From DASWTL01 sp035575925 (GTDB lineage Bacteria; Bacteroidota; Bacteroidia; Sphingobacteriales; Sphingobacteriaceae), in contig DATLXK010000062.1 in NCBI GenBank assembly GCA_035575925.1, positions 1 to 64,000 of the forward strand: DNA of 64,000 nucleotides, given 5' to 3'. The position numbers and the translations under genes were made by a program. The number at the start of each line of letters is the position of its first letter. Position 1 is the first letter of the stretch. Below are positions 17,558 to 26,457 of this stretch, piece after piece. The notes beneath the pieces are model-generated. The model made no database searches and had not been told where the DNA came from. It saw only the letters and a program-made list of their open reading frames with translations.

Positions 17558-17601
17558 GATCTCTAAAATAAGATCAATCGATTGATCTTATTTTAGAGAT
17601 C
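17558..17601. repeat. Perfect 44-bp palindrome
   Basis: Two 21-base arms are exact reverse complements around a central CG (17579-17580). The arms are AT-rich, beginning GATCTCTAAAATAAG. There is no spacer and no T tract, so it is not a standard terminator. The palindrome lies between the divergently oriented fic and DUF4271 genes. Confidence 0.9.
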
Positions 17602-17755
17602 TGCTAGCTTGCACGGAATTCAAGATGTGCAAGAACTGAATGATTTGTTTACAAGAATAGACAGCGATCTCAAATATGATTTTTCACCAAGCAGTATTTA
17701 CTGTTATACTGTAGGGAGGAATGCAGTAGAAGCAAAAATCATAAGTGGTAATTAG
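17597..17755 (+). pseudogene. C-terminal fragment of an unrecognised protein
   Basis: The frame is open from 17597 to a TAG at 17753-17755 and reads like real protein: LHGIQDVQELNDLF, then YDFSPSSIYCYTVGRNAVEA. No ATG or GTG begins it and it abuts the 44-bp palindrome, so it is probably the tail of a gene lost in a rearrangement. I do not recognise the family. The remaining bases between the fic promoter and the DUF4271 gene hold nothing else I can identify. Confidence 0.35.
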
Positions 17756-17846
17756 TAACCGAAGGAATGATATCTACTTAAACTAATTTACGTAAAGAGA
17801 AACATAATCTAATAATCTCTTAATGAAAAGAGTAAAAATAATCAGG

Positions 17847-17854
17847 TAGATTTG
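17847..17854 (+). promoter_or_regulatory. Candidate -7 element for DUF4271-hemD
   Basis: TAGATTTG matches the Bacteroidota TAnnTTTG -7 box and lies 33 bases before the ATG. No clear TTG -33 element is seen at the usual distance. Confidence 0.4.
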
Positions 17855-17886
17855 CAGCAGGAAAAGATTTACAATCTTTACAATAA

Positions 17887-18900
17887 ATGATTAATAAGCT
17901 TTACGGAATTCTTTGGGTTTTAATGCTGGTGAATAGTTGTGCCTTTGCACAAATAGATTCTGTCATACCACCCAGTGTTTCGAAAAAACCCACCGTTACC
18001 CGGAATACTTACCGGTTAGATTCTGCAGGTTTAGCCCGTCGCCAGGCTTACCGCGATTCCGTTAAAAATGTTAAGGACTCTCTCAAAGCAATTGGGGATT
18101 CCTTGTCCATGGTGTGGATTAAGGCACCGGATGCCAAACGTCCAAATCTTTTTGTAGACAGTTTATTAAAGGCGTATACCATTAAAAATTTTGACTTCAG
18201 TGCCTGGAGCACCAAGTTTAAAAAGAAAGCAAACCGCTATGATGAAGGCAAACCTATTCCGAAACGTGAACCCTGGGTATTAATCATTATAATCCTGTTA
18301 ATGCTCATTTTTGGAGTGCTGAAAAAAGCGTTTCCCAATCAAATTGACTCCATTATCGAATCTTTTTACAGTAATCGAATGCTTACCCAAATAAGTAAGG
18401 AAGGGAACTTGTTTAGCTCGTGGCCGTTTTTATTTTTCTACATACTTTTCGGATTTACCATTGCCATGTTTCTTTACCTTTCGGGAGAATATCTGCTAAT
18501 CGATTATGATTTTGACGGGTTCGACTGGTTTTTAATATTAACTGGTATAATAATAGGGCTATTTACATTAAAAATTGCAGTATTGCGTATCCTTGCCTTT
18601 CTGTTCGACATAGGAAAAATGGTTAAGGAATATACCTCTATTTTATACTTAAGCTATTTTAATGCTGCCATTGTTTTTTTACCGCTGGTTGTTGCCTTTA
18701 GTTTAACCCCATACAGGTTTGGCAGTTTATTCAGTTATTTGGCATTGATCCTGGTGGCATTCATTTTTATATTTCAATTTATCAGAGCCGGAGCTTTAAT
18801 TTTGTCAAATTATCAATTCCCGAAAGTTTATTTATTTATCTATCTTTGTGCCCTCGAAATTTGCCCCTTATTAATTCTTTTAAAGGCACTTAGATTTTAA
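17887..18900 (+). CDS. DUF4271 membrane protein
   Basis: A 337-residue protein with a signal peptide (to about residue 22, SCAFAQ), a charged periplasmic stretch to about 135 rich in Lys and Arg, then about seven transmembrane segments to the C-terminus. The pattern and its place directly upstream of hemD match the Bacteroidota DUF4271 family. No catalytic motif is visible and its function is unknown. The gap to hemD is only 15 bases, so the two are very likely co-transcribed. Confidence 0.75.
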   Translation: MINKLYGILWVLMLVNSCAFAQIDSVIPPSVSKKPTVTRNTYRLDSAGLARRQAYRDSVKNVKDSLKAIGDSLSMVWIKAPDAKRPNLFVDSLLKAYTIKNFDFSAWSTKFKKKANRYDEGKPIPKREPWVLIIIILLMLIFGVLKKAFPNQIDSIIESFYSNRMLTQISKEGNLFSSWPFLFFYILFGFTIAMFLYLSGEYLLIDYDFDGFDWFLILTGIIIGLFTLKIAVLRILAFLFDIGKMVKEYTSILYLSYFNAAIVFLPLVVAFSLTPYRFGSLFSYLALILVAFIFIFQFIRAGALILSNYQFPKVYLFIYLCALEICPLLILLKALRF

Positions 18901-18915
18901 GTCTGGATAAAAAAT

Positions 18916-19686
18916 ATGCAATCACAAGTTGACGAGCGGAAAAGGAAAGTAAAAAGTATTTTAATAACCCTTCCCAAACCAGAAGGAGAAAAATCCGCTT
19001 ATTTTGATTTAGCAAAAAAATACAATCTTAAGATTGATTTTCGCTCATTTATACACGTAGAAGGCGTGTCTGCAAAGGAGTTCAGAAAGGAAAAAATCAA
19101 CCTTCCGGATTTTACTGCAGTGGTTTTTACAAGCCGCAACGCTGTAGATCATTTTTTTAGGATCTGCGAAGAGATGCGTTTTGAGGTTCCATCAGAAATG
19201 AAATATTTCTGCTTATCAGAAACTATTGCGTTATATCTCCAAAAATATATTCAGTACCGGAAACGCAAAATATTTTTCGGAAAGCAAACTGCTGCTGATC
19301 TTACCGAAGTACTAAAAAAACATCCGGCAGAAAAATTTCTATACCCGTGCTCAGATGTTTCTGCCGAAGAAACCCATAAGTTTCTTCAGGAGAATGGATA
19401 TGATTTTAAACCAGCAGTAATTTTTCGTACAGTTTGCAGTGATCTTTCTGACCTTGCTGAGGTTTTCTATGATGTTATCGCATTCTTTAGTCCTTCAAGC
19501 GTGCACTCTTTGTATAAAAACTTTACCGACTTTCAGCAGAATAATACCCGTATTGCTGCATTCGGTGCCAGTACACACAAGGCAGTACTTGAAAAAAACC
19601 TGATTCTTGATATCCCTGCTCCAACTCCAAATGCTCCAAGTATGACTATGGCCATCGAGCAATATATCAAAAGCGTAAACAAGTAA
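18916..19686 (+). CDS. hemD: Uroporphyrinogen-III synthase
   Basis: A 256-residue protein of the HemD family, which closes hydroxymethylbilane to uroporphyrinogen III, the first macrocycle of the heme pathway. The fold has two alpha/beta domains. Visible family features are ILITLPKPEGEKSAYF at the start, AVVFTSRNAVDHFFR near 70, the linker region KIFFGKQTAADL and FFSPSSVHSLYKNF near 190. Family members vary greatly, so the assignment rests on overall pattern and the DUF4271 neighbour usual in Bacteroidota. Confidence 0.85.
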   Translation: MQSQVDERKRKVKSILITLPKPEGEKSAYFDLAKKYNLKIDFRSFIHVEGVSAKEFRKEKINLPDFTAVVFTSRNAVDHFFRICEEMRFEVPSEMKYFCLSETIALYLQKYIQYRKRKIFFGKQTAADLTEVLKKHPAEKFLYPCSDVSAEETHKFLQENGYDFKPAVIFRTVCSDLSDLAEVFYDVIAFFSPSSVHSLYKNFTDFQQNNTRIAAFGASTHKAVLEKNLILDIPAPTPNAPSMTMAIEQYIKSVNK

Positions 19687-19759
19687 CATATCTGCAAATA
19701 CTATTACTTAACGTAATTTCAATGTTTCCTTATTCCTCATAAATGTATTTTATGGAAAC

Positions 19760-19788
19760 TTTTTTAGTGCCTCATACGTACTAAAAAA
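19760..19788. terminator. Possible bidirectional hairpin after hemD
   Basis: A 9-bp AT-rich inverted repeat (TTTTTTAGT with ACTAAAAAA, 11-base loop) lies about 75 bases past the hemD stop and 190 bases before gldK. The A/T flanks would give a T tract on either strand, but the stem has little G+C. Confidence 0.3.
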
Positions 19789-19976
19789 TATTTCAATTAT
19801 GGGAGAATATATATCGGTTGATGCCGTTTATAAACCTCGTGAATGTTGAATAGTTTAACCCCCATTCAGCAAATAAAGAAAAATAGGCCTGGGATGATGT
19901 GAAGTTGGTTTTTTTAGAAGTTTTATTTATACAAATTACTATATTCGAAAATTAATAGGTTTAAAAAGCCGCATAT

Positions 19977-21296
19977 ATGAAGAAAATATACTTTATCGCC
20001 GTTGCTGCCCTGGCTTTTATAGCTACCGGGTGTGGTAAAGGCAGCACCAGCGGCGAGTTGACTGGCGCACCCAGTAAAAAGTTTAAGAATAGTTCTGTTC
20101 CTTTCGGGATGGTTTATATTCCTGCAGGAACTTTTTTGATGGGCCAAACAGATCAGGATATTACTTTTGCACAGATTGCTCAAAATAAACAAGTTACTGT
20201 TCAGGCCTTTTATATGGATGAAACAGAGATTACGAATAGTGAATACCGGGAGTTTGTGAATTGGGTGCGCGATTCTATAGCCATTACTAATTATCTTCAG
20301 GATGAAAGTTTTTTCATAAAGCCTAAAGGCTCTAACGCAAGCAGTTCAGGCACTAAGTATATCGACTGGAAAAAAGTAGGTAACGGATCTGCCCTGTGGA
20401 GCAACAAAAAAAATGCAGGAAATGCTGATAAGCTTCAGGCGATGTACTACCAGGGTGAAGACCGGATTTTTGACAGAAATGAAGTTGATGTACGTTTGTT
20501 AAAGTACAATTTTGCTAAAATGGATCAGCGCGGAGCAGCAAATGCCAGGGGCGACAAAACTAAAAAGCGTTCCGATTTCATTATTCGTGACGAAGTACCT
20601 ATTTACCCTGATACCCTGGTTTGGCTTTCTGATTTCGCATACGCTCAGAACGAGCCTATGGTAGAAGGATATTTTTCTCATCCTGCATTTGACAATTATC
20701 CTGCGGTAGGTGTAACCTGGAGACAGGCACGTGCATTTACCGTTTGGCGTACACGCAAATATGAAGGCTATGCCGTGAGTAGGGGAATGTCCCGTTTATC
20801 CAGATTACCCTATGAACTACCTAATGAAGCGCAATTTGAGTATGCATCACGCGGCGGCAGAATAGGTAATGATTATCCATGGGGCGGCCCTTATATCAGA
20901 AACGCTAAAGGATGTTTAATGGCTAACTTTAAACCGGGCAGAGGAAATTATATTGATGATGGCGGTACTTTCACTGTAAACGTTAAATCCTATTTTCCAA
21001 ACGATTTCGGTTTGTACAATATGGCAGGAAATGTTGCTGAATGGACTTCATCCGCTTTTGACGAATCTGCTTCTACCTTTACACATGATTTAAACCCGAC
21101 TTTTAACTACGAAGCTAAAGCTGATGACCCTGAAGTGCTTAAGCGTAAAGTAGTACGTGGTGGCTCATGGAAAGACATCGGATACTTTTTACAAAATTCT
21201 ACACGGGCATTTGAATATCAGGATACTGCAAAATCATATGTTGGATTCCGTTGTGTAACCCCATATCCGGGAAGAGACATAAAAGACAAAAAATAA
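19977..21296 (+). CDS. gldK: Gliding motility / type IX secretion lipoprotein GldK
   Basis: A 439-residue lipoprotein (signal MKKIYFIAVAALAFIATGC, Cys19) with a formylglycine-generating-enzyme-like domain: VYIPAGTFLMGQTDQD near 45, YMDETEITNSEYREFV near 80, LPNEAQFEYASRGG near 280 and the closing VVRGGSW and GFRCV. GldK (PorK in Porphyromonas) forms the outer-membrane-associated ring of the type IX secretion system with GldN. It opens the run gldK-gldL-gldM-gldN, the usual operon order. Confidence 0.95.
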   Translation: MKKIYFIAVAALAFIATGCGKGSTSGELTGAPSKKFKNSSVPFGMVYIPAGTFLMGQTDQDITFAQIAQNKQVTVQAFYMDETEITNSEYREFVNWVRDSIAITNYLQDESFFIKPKGSNASSSGTKYIDWKKVGNGSALWSNKKNAGNADKLQAMYYQGEDRIFDRNEVDVRLLKYNFAKMDQRGAANARGDKTKKRSDFIIRDEVPIYPDTLVWLSDFAYAQNEPMVEGYFSHPAFDNYPAVGVTWRQARAFTVWRTRKYEGYAVSRGMSRLSRLPYELPNEAQFEYASRGGRIGNDYPWGGPYIRNAKGCLMANFKPGRGNYIDDGGTFTVNVKSYFPNDFGLYNMAGNVAEWTSSAFDESASTFTHDLNPTFNYEAKADDPEVLKRKVVRGGSWKDIGYFLQNSTRAFEYQDTAKSYVGFRCVTPYPGRDIKDKK

Positions 21297-21335
21297 TTAC
21301 TGTAATTTAATTCATAAACCTCTCATTTTTATACT

Positions 21336-22136
21336 ATGGCTCGAAAAGCAAAATTTAGGATTGGTCTTAACTCCCTGATATCATGGGGAGCAAGTGTTGT
21401 AATCATTGGATTGATGTTTAAAATTTTACATTGGGAAGGCGGGGAATTAATGATTGCAATAGGTTTAATTACAGAAGCGTTTCTGTTCTTTATTATGGGA
21501 TTTCAAGCAGAACCCAAAGATCCGGCCTGGGAACGGGTATATCCGGAATTAGATGAAGATTATAAAGGTGAACTGCCAACAGCTTCTTCACGAGTGAGTG
21601 CCACAAGCCCGTCATCCACAGCTGCATTAGATAAAATGATGGAAGATGCCAAAATTGGCCCGGCACTTATTGAAAGTCTGGGAACCGGTTTAAGAACCTT
21701 TGGAGATAAAGTAGCTTCCATTTCAAATGTGGCAGATGCAGGAGTTGCTACTTCAGAATTTACTACCAAGTTAAAAACTGCTTCTTCAGGATTTGATAAT
21801 CTAAATGTTGCTTTTGAAAAAGCTACAGCTAATTTAGTAGAAATGGGCAATTCAACGGTTGATTCAAAAGCTTATCATGAACAAGTAAATAACCTTGCTA
21901 AGAATTTATCATCGCTTAATGCGGTTTATGAATTAGAGCTGCAAGACTCAAGTGCCCATTTAAAATCTATGAATAAGTTTTATTCCAACCTGTCCCTAAC
22001 CATGCAGAACTTTAATGAGTCTATGGAAGATTCAAAGCAGTTTAAAGAAGAAGTAGGGCGTTTGGCAAAAAACCTGTCATCATTAAATGCAATTTATGGC
22101 AATATGCTCTCAGCAATGAACCAACCCCGCGTTTAA
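21336..22136 (+). CDS. gldL: Gliding motility motor protein GldL
   Basis: A 266-residue inner-membrane protein with two N-terminal transmembrane helices (about 10-30 and 40-57: SWGASVVIIGLMFKILHW, then MIAIGLITEAFLFFIMGFQ). A long cytoplasmic coiled-coil-like tail contains repeated NLAKNLSSLNA segments. GldL and GldM together form the proton-driven motor that powers gliding and type IX secretion; the Glu in the second helix (ITEAF) is in the position known to be functionally important in the family. It follows gldK by about 40 bases. Confidence 0.95.
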   Translation: MARKAKFRIGLNSLISWGASVVIIGLMFKILHWEGGELMIAIGLITEAFLFFIMGFQAEPKDPAWERVYPELDEDYKGELPTASSRVSATSPSSTAALDKMMEDAKIGPALIESLGTGLRTFGDKVASISNVADAGVATSEFTTKLKTASSGFDNLNVAFEKATANLVEMGNSTVDSKAYHEQVNNLAKNLSSLNAVYELELQDSSAHLKSMNKFYSNLSLTMQNFNESMEDSKQFKEEVGRLAKNLSSLNAIYGNMLSAMNQPRV

Positions 22137-22197
22137 GTCTGATTTAATTTGTTGATCTGTAACTGAATTAATACTAACAAAGAAATCTACATAACGC

Positions 22198-23730
22198 ATG
22201 GCTGGAGGTAAACAAACCCCAAGACAGAGAATGATTGGCATACTATACCTGGTATTACTGGGTTTGGTAGCATTAAATGTCAGCGACTCGATTTTAGACG
22301 CATTCAGAAATCTCACCACAAGCTTAGAAACTTCTACTCAGAATGTTCAAAGCGGTGTGGATGCTACGTTCTCTTCGTTTGAAGCTACTAAATTAAAAGA
22401 AGAACCAGAGCGTGCACGTCCCATATATGATAAAGCTAAGCTGGCAAGTAAATATGCCAGAGATCTGGATGGTTACCTTACTGAATTAAAAAAGGAATTC
22501 GCCTCTCAGGGTGGAGGCATTAATGAAAAAACCGGCGACTTAAAGAAACGAGATGATCTGGATATTTCGTCCCGTTTAATGATTAACCAAAAAAAGGGTG
22601 CAGAATTGAAAAAGAGGATTAATGAGACAAGAGAAAAGCTGCTATCCTTATTGGATGAAAAAGACCGTAATGGGGTGAATTTTTCGTTGCAAGCGGTAGA
22701 TCCCCCGGCAAGGGCATTGGTTAAAAAATCATGGGAGGATGTAAATTTTGGAGAAGGAATTCCTTTAACAGCGGCAATTACTGCTCTTGCTAAGATACAG
22801 GCAGATGTAAAAAATGCAGAATCTGAGATGGTAAAAAAATTGTTGGGAAAGATGGATGTTGCGGTAGTAAACCTTGATCAGTTTGCTGCTGTAGCCGTTG
22901 CTCCTACTTCTTACGTTATTCAGGGCCAGCCTTATACTGCAGAAGTTTTTCTTACAGCTTCTGATTCAAAGTCCAGTCCTGACATTACAGTAGGCGGAAG
23001 TCGATTACAGGTTAAGGATGGTAAAGGCCGGTATTCAGTAAATACAAGCAGAGAAGGCGTTTTCAGTTGGGTAGGTACTGTACGTGTACGGCAAACAGAC
23101 GGAAAGGTAAAAACATACACTACCGGCGAACAGAAGTATCAGGTTGCCAGACCATCAGCAGTAGTTTCACCTGATAAAATGAATGTATTTTATATCGGTG
23201 TTCCAAACCCTGTTTCTGTTTCAGCGCCGGGTATTCCTAAAGAAAGTATGCGTGTAAGCATGTCCGGTGGAAGCATTTCAGGATCAAATGGAAAATATAC
23301 TGTTAACGTAAGCTCTGCAGGAGCTGCAACTGTTAACGTTTCTGCAACTATCAATGGTAAAGTAATGAACATAGGTAGTTCAAATTTCAGAGTGAAGCGT
23401 ATCCCTGATCCGATTGCAAAGTTTGCCGGAAAAACCGGTGGCCCAATGAGCTCAGTAATTATAAAATCGGTGGGCAGTATTTTTGCGACCCTTGAGAATT
23501 TTGATTTTGATGCTAAATTTTCGGTAACACGTTTTAGTATGACCATAGTAAAGCCCCGGGCTGATGCAATAGGGCCGATCACCTCAAATGGTAACACCAT
23601 GAGCGGCGCTATGAAATCAGCAATAGCAGGCGTTACTCCTGGAACAAGAGTATTTTTTGACCAGATTATAGCAGTAGGCCCTGATGGTTCTCAGCGACAA
23701 TTAAATTCTATTGCATTATCTGCTAATTAA
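22198..23730 (+). CDS. gldM: Gliding motility motor protein GldM
   Basis: A 510-residue protein with one N-terminal transmembrane helix (MIGILYLVLLGLVALNVS, near 12-29) and a large periplasmic part made of successive beta domains. It starts MAGGKQTPRQRM, typical of GldM. With GldL it forms the type IX secretion motor, and its periplasmic domains reach the GldK/GldN ring. It ends just before gldN, seven bases apart. Confidence 0.95.
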   Translation: MAGGKQTPRQRMIGILYLVLLGLVALNVSDSILDAFRNLTTSLETSTQNVQSGVDATFSSFEATKLKEEPERARPIYDKAKLASKYARDLDGYLTELKKEFASQGGGINEKTGDLKKRDDLDISSRLMINQKKGAELKKRINETREKLLSLLDEKDRNGVNFSLQAVDPPARALVKKSWEDVNFGEGIPLTAAITALAKIQADVKNAESEMVKKLLGKMDVAVVNLDQFAAVAVAPTSYVIQGQPYTAEVFLTASDSKSSPDITVGGSRLQVKDGKGRYSVNTSREGVFSWVGTVRVRQTDGKVKTYTTGEQKYQVARPSAVVSPDKMNVFYIGVPNPVSVSAPGIPKESMRVSMSGGSISGSNGKYTVNVSSAGAATVNVSATINGKVMNIGSSNFRVKRIPDPIAKFAGKTGGPMSSVIIKSVGSIFATLENFDFDAKFSVTRFSMTIVKPRADAIGPITSNGNTMSGAMKSAIAGVTPGTRVFFDQIIAVGPDGSQRQLNSIALSAN

Positions 23731-23737
23731 CAAGAAG

Positions 23738-24607
23738 ATGAAGAGATTATTAACCCTGGCACTCACTCTGGTAACTGCAGCAACATTTGCACAGCAGCCC
23801 AATTTGAATAACAGTACCAAGCCCGTTCAGGATAGTACTGAAAAACCCTTAGACGGTTTTTATAAAAAGACCAATATTTTAAGTGCAAAGGTTACACCTT
23901 ACGCCAGCCTGCGCGAAGCGGATGTAATGTATGCCAAGCGTATCTGGCGGGAAATAGATCTACGGGAAAAAATGAACCAGGCATTTTCATCTCCAAAAGC
24001 ACGTTTAATTGATTTGTTTATGGATGCTATTATGGCTGGCGAATTAACCGCATACAGTGCCGTATCCACAAAAGAGGATCCTAACGGCGACAAATTTTCC
24101 ACTATTTTAACCCCAAGTGAAGCTATGGCACAATTTGCTGATAGTGTAGCTATACCACAGTTTGACACCAACGGTGACCAGACAGGCGTAGTTATGGCCC
24201 CCGGGGAATTTAATGCAGATAGCATCCTACGGTTTCGTATTAAAGAAGACTGGCTTTTTGATAAACAGCGTTCCATTTATGAGCCTCGCATTATAGGCAT
24301 AGCTCCAATGGTAAGAAAACAAGTTTCAGGTCAAACACTCGACGAGCAACCTGCCTTTTGGATTTACTTCCCTGAAGCACGCCAGATAATGGTTACAAAG
24401 GAGGTCGTAAACCGTGGAAATGATGCTACAGGATTAAGCTTTGATGATATTTTTATGAAAAGGATCTTTTCCAGCTACATCGTTAAGCAATCAAATGATA
24501 AAGACGAGCGGATTAAAGATTATGCCCAGGGAATTGACAAATTATACGAATCTGAGCGGATTAAAAAGGATCTTTTAGATTTTGAACATGATCTTTGGTC
24601 GTATTAA
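23738..24607 (+). CDS. gldN: Gliding motility / type IX secretion protein GldN
   Basis: A 289-residue secreted protein (signal MKRLLTLALTLVTAATFAQQ) of the GldN/PorN family, recognisable by ADVMYAKRIWREIDLREKMN near 70-90 and the C-terminal FDDIFMKRIFSSYIVKQSN. GldN binds GldK in the periplasmic ring of the type IX secretion system. I start it at the ATG at 23738; an in-frame TTG at 23711 would overlap gldM and put nine residues before the signal peptide. It converges on uvrC with 15 bases between the stops. Confidence 0.93.
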   Translation: MKRLLTLALTLVTAATFAQQPNLNNSTKPVQDSTEKPLDGFYKKTNILSAKVTPYASLREADVMYAKRIWREIDLREKMNQAFSSPKARLIDLFMDAIMAGELTAYSAVSTKEDPNGDKFSTILTPSEAMAQFADSVAIPQFDTNGDQTGVVMAPGEFNADSILRFRIKEDWLFDKQRSIYEPRIIGIAPMVRKQVSGQTLDEQPAFWIYFPEARQIMVTKEVVNRGNDATGLSFDDIFMKRIFSSYIVKQSNDKDERIKDYAQGIDKLYESERIKKDLLDFEHDLWSY

Positions 24608-24622
24608 ATTATTAACACATAA

Positions 24623-26449
24623 TTAAAGCCCCGGATTAGTTTCGGGATTTTTTTGTTGGAAATAATCTTGCAAAGTCACTACCTGTTTCCGATTAAGCAC
24701 GACAGATAGTTCCTGTTCTGAAGCTTCTTTTATTTTCTTTACAGATTTAAAGTGGCGCAATAGTTTTTCTGACGAGGTTTTACCAATCCCGGCAATATTA
24801 GACAGCTCGGTTACTAAAGTGCCCTGATCTCGTTTCTTGCGATGGAAAGTAATTCCAAACCGATGTGCTTCATCCCGGAGATACTGAATGATCTTCAGGC
24901 TTTCCGATTTTTTATCGAGGTATAACGGGTATTGATCTCCCGGATAAAAAATCTCTTCTAACCGCTTAGCAATCCCAATTACAGTAACCTGTTTTTCTAT
25001 TCCTAATAATGCCAGGCTTTTCACAGCAGATGAAAGCTGACCTTTACCACCATCAATAATAATCAACTGAGGCAATGTATTTTCTTCTTCAAGCATCCTT
25101 TTATACCGGCGGAAGACAGCTTCTTCCATTGTAGCGAAATCATCAGGCCCTTCCACCGTTTTTACATTAAAATGCCTGTAATCTTTTTTTGAAGGCCTTG
25201 CATCTTTAAAAACCACAATCGCCGAAACAGGATACTTCCCCTGGAAGTTGGAATTATCAAAACATTCAATATGACGCGGAAGCTGGTTTAATCTCAAATC
25301 CTTCATCATTTGAGTCAGAACACGTTCAGTTTTAATTTCAGGGTTTAGTTTTTCATATTGTTCCAGGCGTTCACGTTTAAAGAAGTAGACATTTTTCTGA
25401 GAAAGCTCAAGCAGTTTTTTCTTTTCACCCAGTTTGGGCACAGTAAACCTGATGGCCGGATCATCCAGTTCCATATCAAAGGGAACAATAATTTCCCTGG
25501 ACAAACTGTTAAACCGGGTTCTGAATTCAGATATTGCAATGGTCAGAAGTTCTTCATCCGTTTCATCCAGCCGCTTTTTAATTTCAATGGTTTGTGTTTG
25601 GATGACGGTACCATTCATTACTTTGAGAAAATTGACAAATGCAAGCTTCTCATCAGATGCAATACTGAAAATATCCACATTGGTGATGGACGAGTTTACT
25701 ATAGTTGATTTACTCTGATAACGGTCTAGAAGATCAAAACGGCGTTTGAGACGATGCGCGAGTTCAAAATTCATTTCGGCGGAAGCTTTATCCAGATCAG
25801 ATTTAAGATTCCGGATCACACCGCTAATTTTACCATTAAGAATATCTTTTATATCTAGAATACTGTTATTATAGTCTTCCTCCGTCTGGTAAGCCTGGCA
25901 TGGTCCCTTACAGTTACCTATCTGATATTCCAGGCACACGCGGAATTTTCCTGCCAGGATATTATCCTGAGTTAAGGGCAGGCTGCATGTACGGAGCGGG
26001 TATATTTCCTTAATAAGATCCAGGATAGCATGCATCATGCTTATTGAGGCATACGGGCCAAAATATGTTGAACCATCTTTTATAATCTTCCGGGTCCAGT
26101 ATATACGCGGAAAACGTTCATTTTTAATAAGTATCCAGGGATAAGTTTTGTCATCTTTAAGCAGGACATTATACCGTGGCTGATGTTTTTTTATCAGACT
26201 GTTTTCAAGAAGCCATGCATCTATTTCGGTATCAACGATAGTAAACGTAATAGAATTGATCTTACTTACCAGTACCCGTGTTTTGGCATTAACCCGGTAT
26301 GAGTCGTTGTTAAAATAGCTGGCAACTCGGTTTTTTAGATTTTTAGCTTTACCAATATAGATAAGCTCACCAGCAGAATCCCAAAATTGATATACGCCGG
26401 GACGTGGTGGGATTTGTGTTAAAGCCTGCCTGTGATCAAATTTTTCCAT
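24623..26449 (-). CDS. uvrC: Excinuclease ABC subunit C
   Basis: A full-length 608-residue UvrC, the nuclease that cuts both sides of a lesion in nucleotide excision repair. Domains in order: GIY-YIG (GVYQFWD near 18, LIYIGKAKNLKNRV near 30), a Cys-rich segment (CLEYQIGNCKGPC near 175), a UVR helical hairpin near 205-240, and an RNase H-like domain with HIECFDNSNFQG and IIIDGGKGQLSSA. The C-terminal helix-hairpin-helix pair includes LSNIAGIGKTSSEKLL. It is the last gene of the operon sprE-pbp1A-uvrC, eight bases after the PBP gene. Confidence 0.96.
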   Translation of the reverse strand: MEKFDHRQALTQIPPRPGVYQFWDSAGELIYIGKAKNLKNRVASYFNNDSYRVNAKTRVLVSKINSITFTIVDTEIDAWLLENSLIKKHQPRYNVLLKDDKTYPWILIKNERFPRIYWTRKIIKDGSTYFGPYASISMMHAILDLIKEIYPLRTCSLPLTQDNILAGKFRVCLEYQIGNCKGPCQAYQTEEDYNNSILDIKDILNGKISGVIRNLKSDLDKASAEMNFELAHRLKRRFDLLDRYQSKSTIVNSSITNVDIFSIASDEKLAFVNFLKVMNGTVIQTQTIEIKKRLDETDEELLTIAISEFRTRFNSLSREIIVPFDMELDDPAIRFTVPKLGEKKKLLELSQKNVYFFKRERLEQYEKLNPEIKTERVLTQMMKDLRLNQLPRHIECFDNSNFQGKYPVSAIVVFKDARPSKKDYRHFNVKTVEGPDDFATMEEAVFRRYKRMLEEENTLPQLIIIDGGKGQLSSAVKSLALLGIEKQVTVIGIAKRLEEIFYPGDQYPLYLDKKSESLKIIQYLRDEAHRFGITFHRKKRDQGTLVTELSNIAGIGKTSSEKLLRHFKSVKKIKEASEQELSVVLNRKQVVTLQDYFQQKNPETNPGL

Positions 26450-26457
26450 AAAGGATG

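Noticed and set aside
23711..23737. gldN starting inside gldM.
   Set aside because: The TTG start would add nine residues before the signal peptide; the ATG at 23738 is natural.
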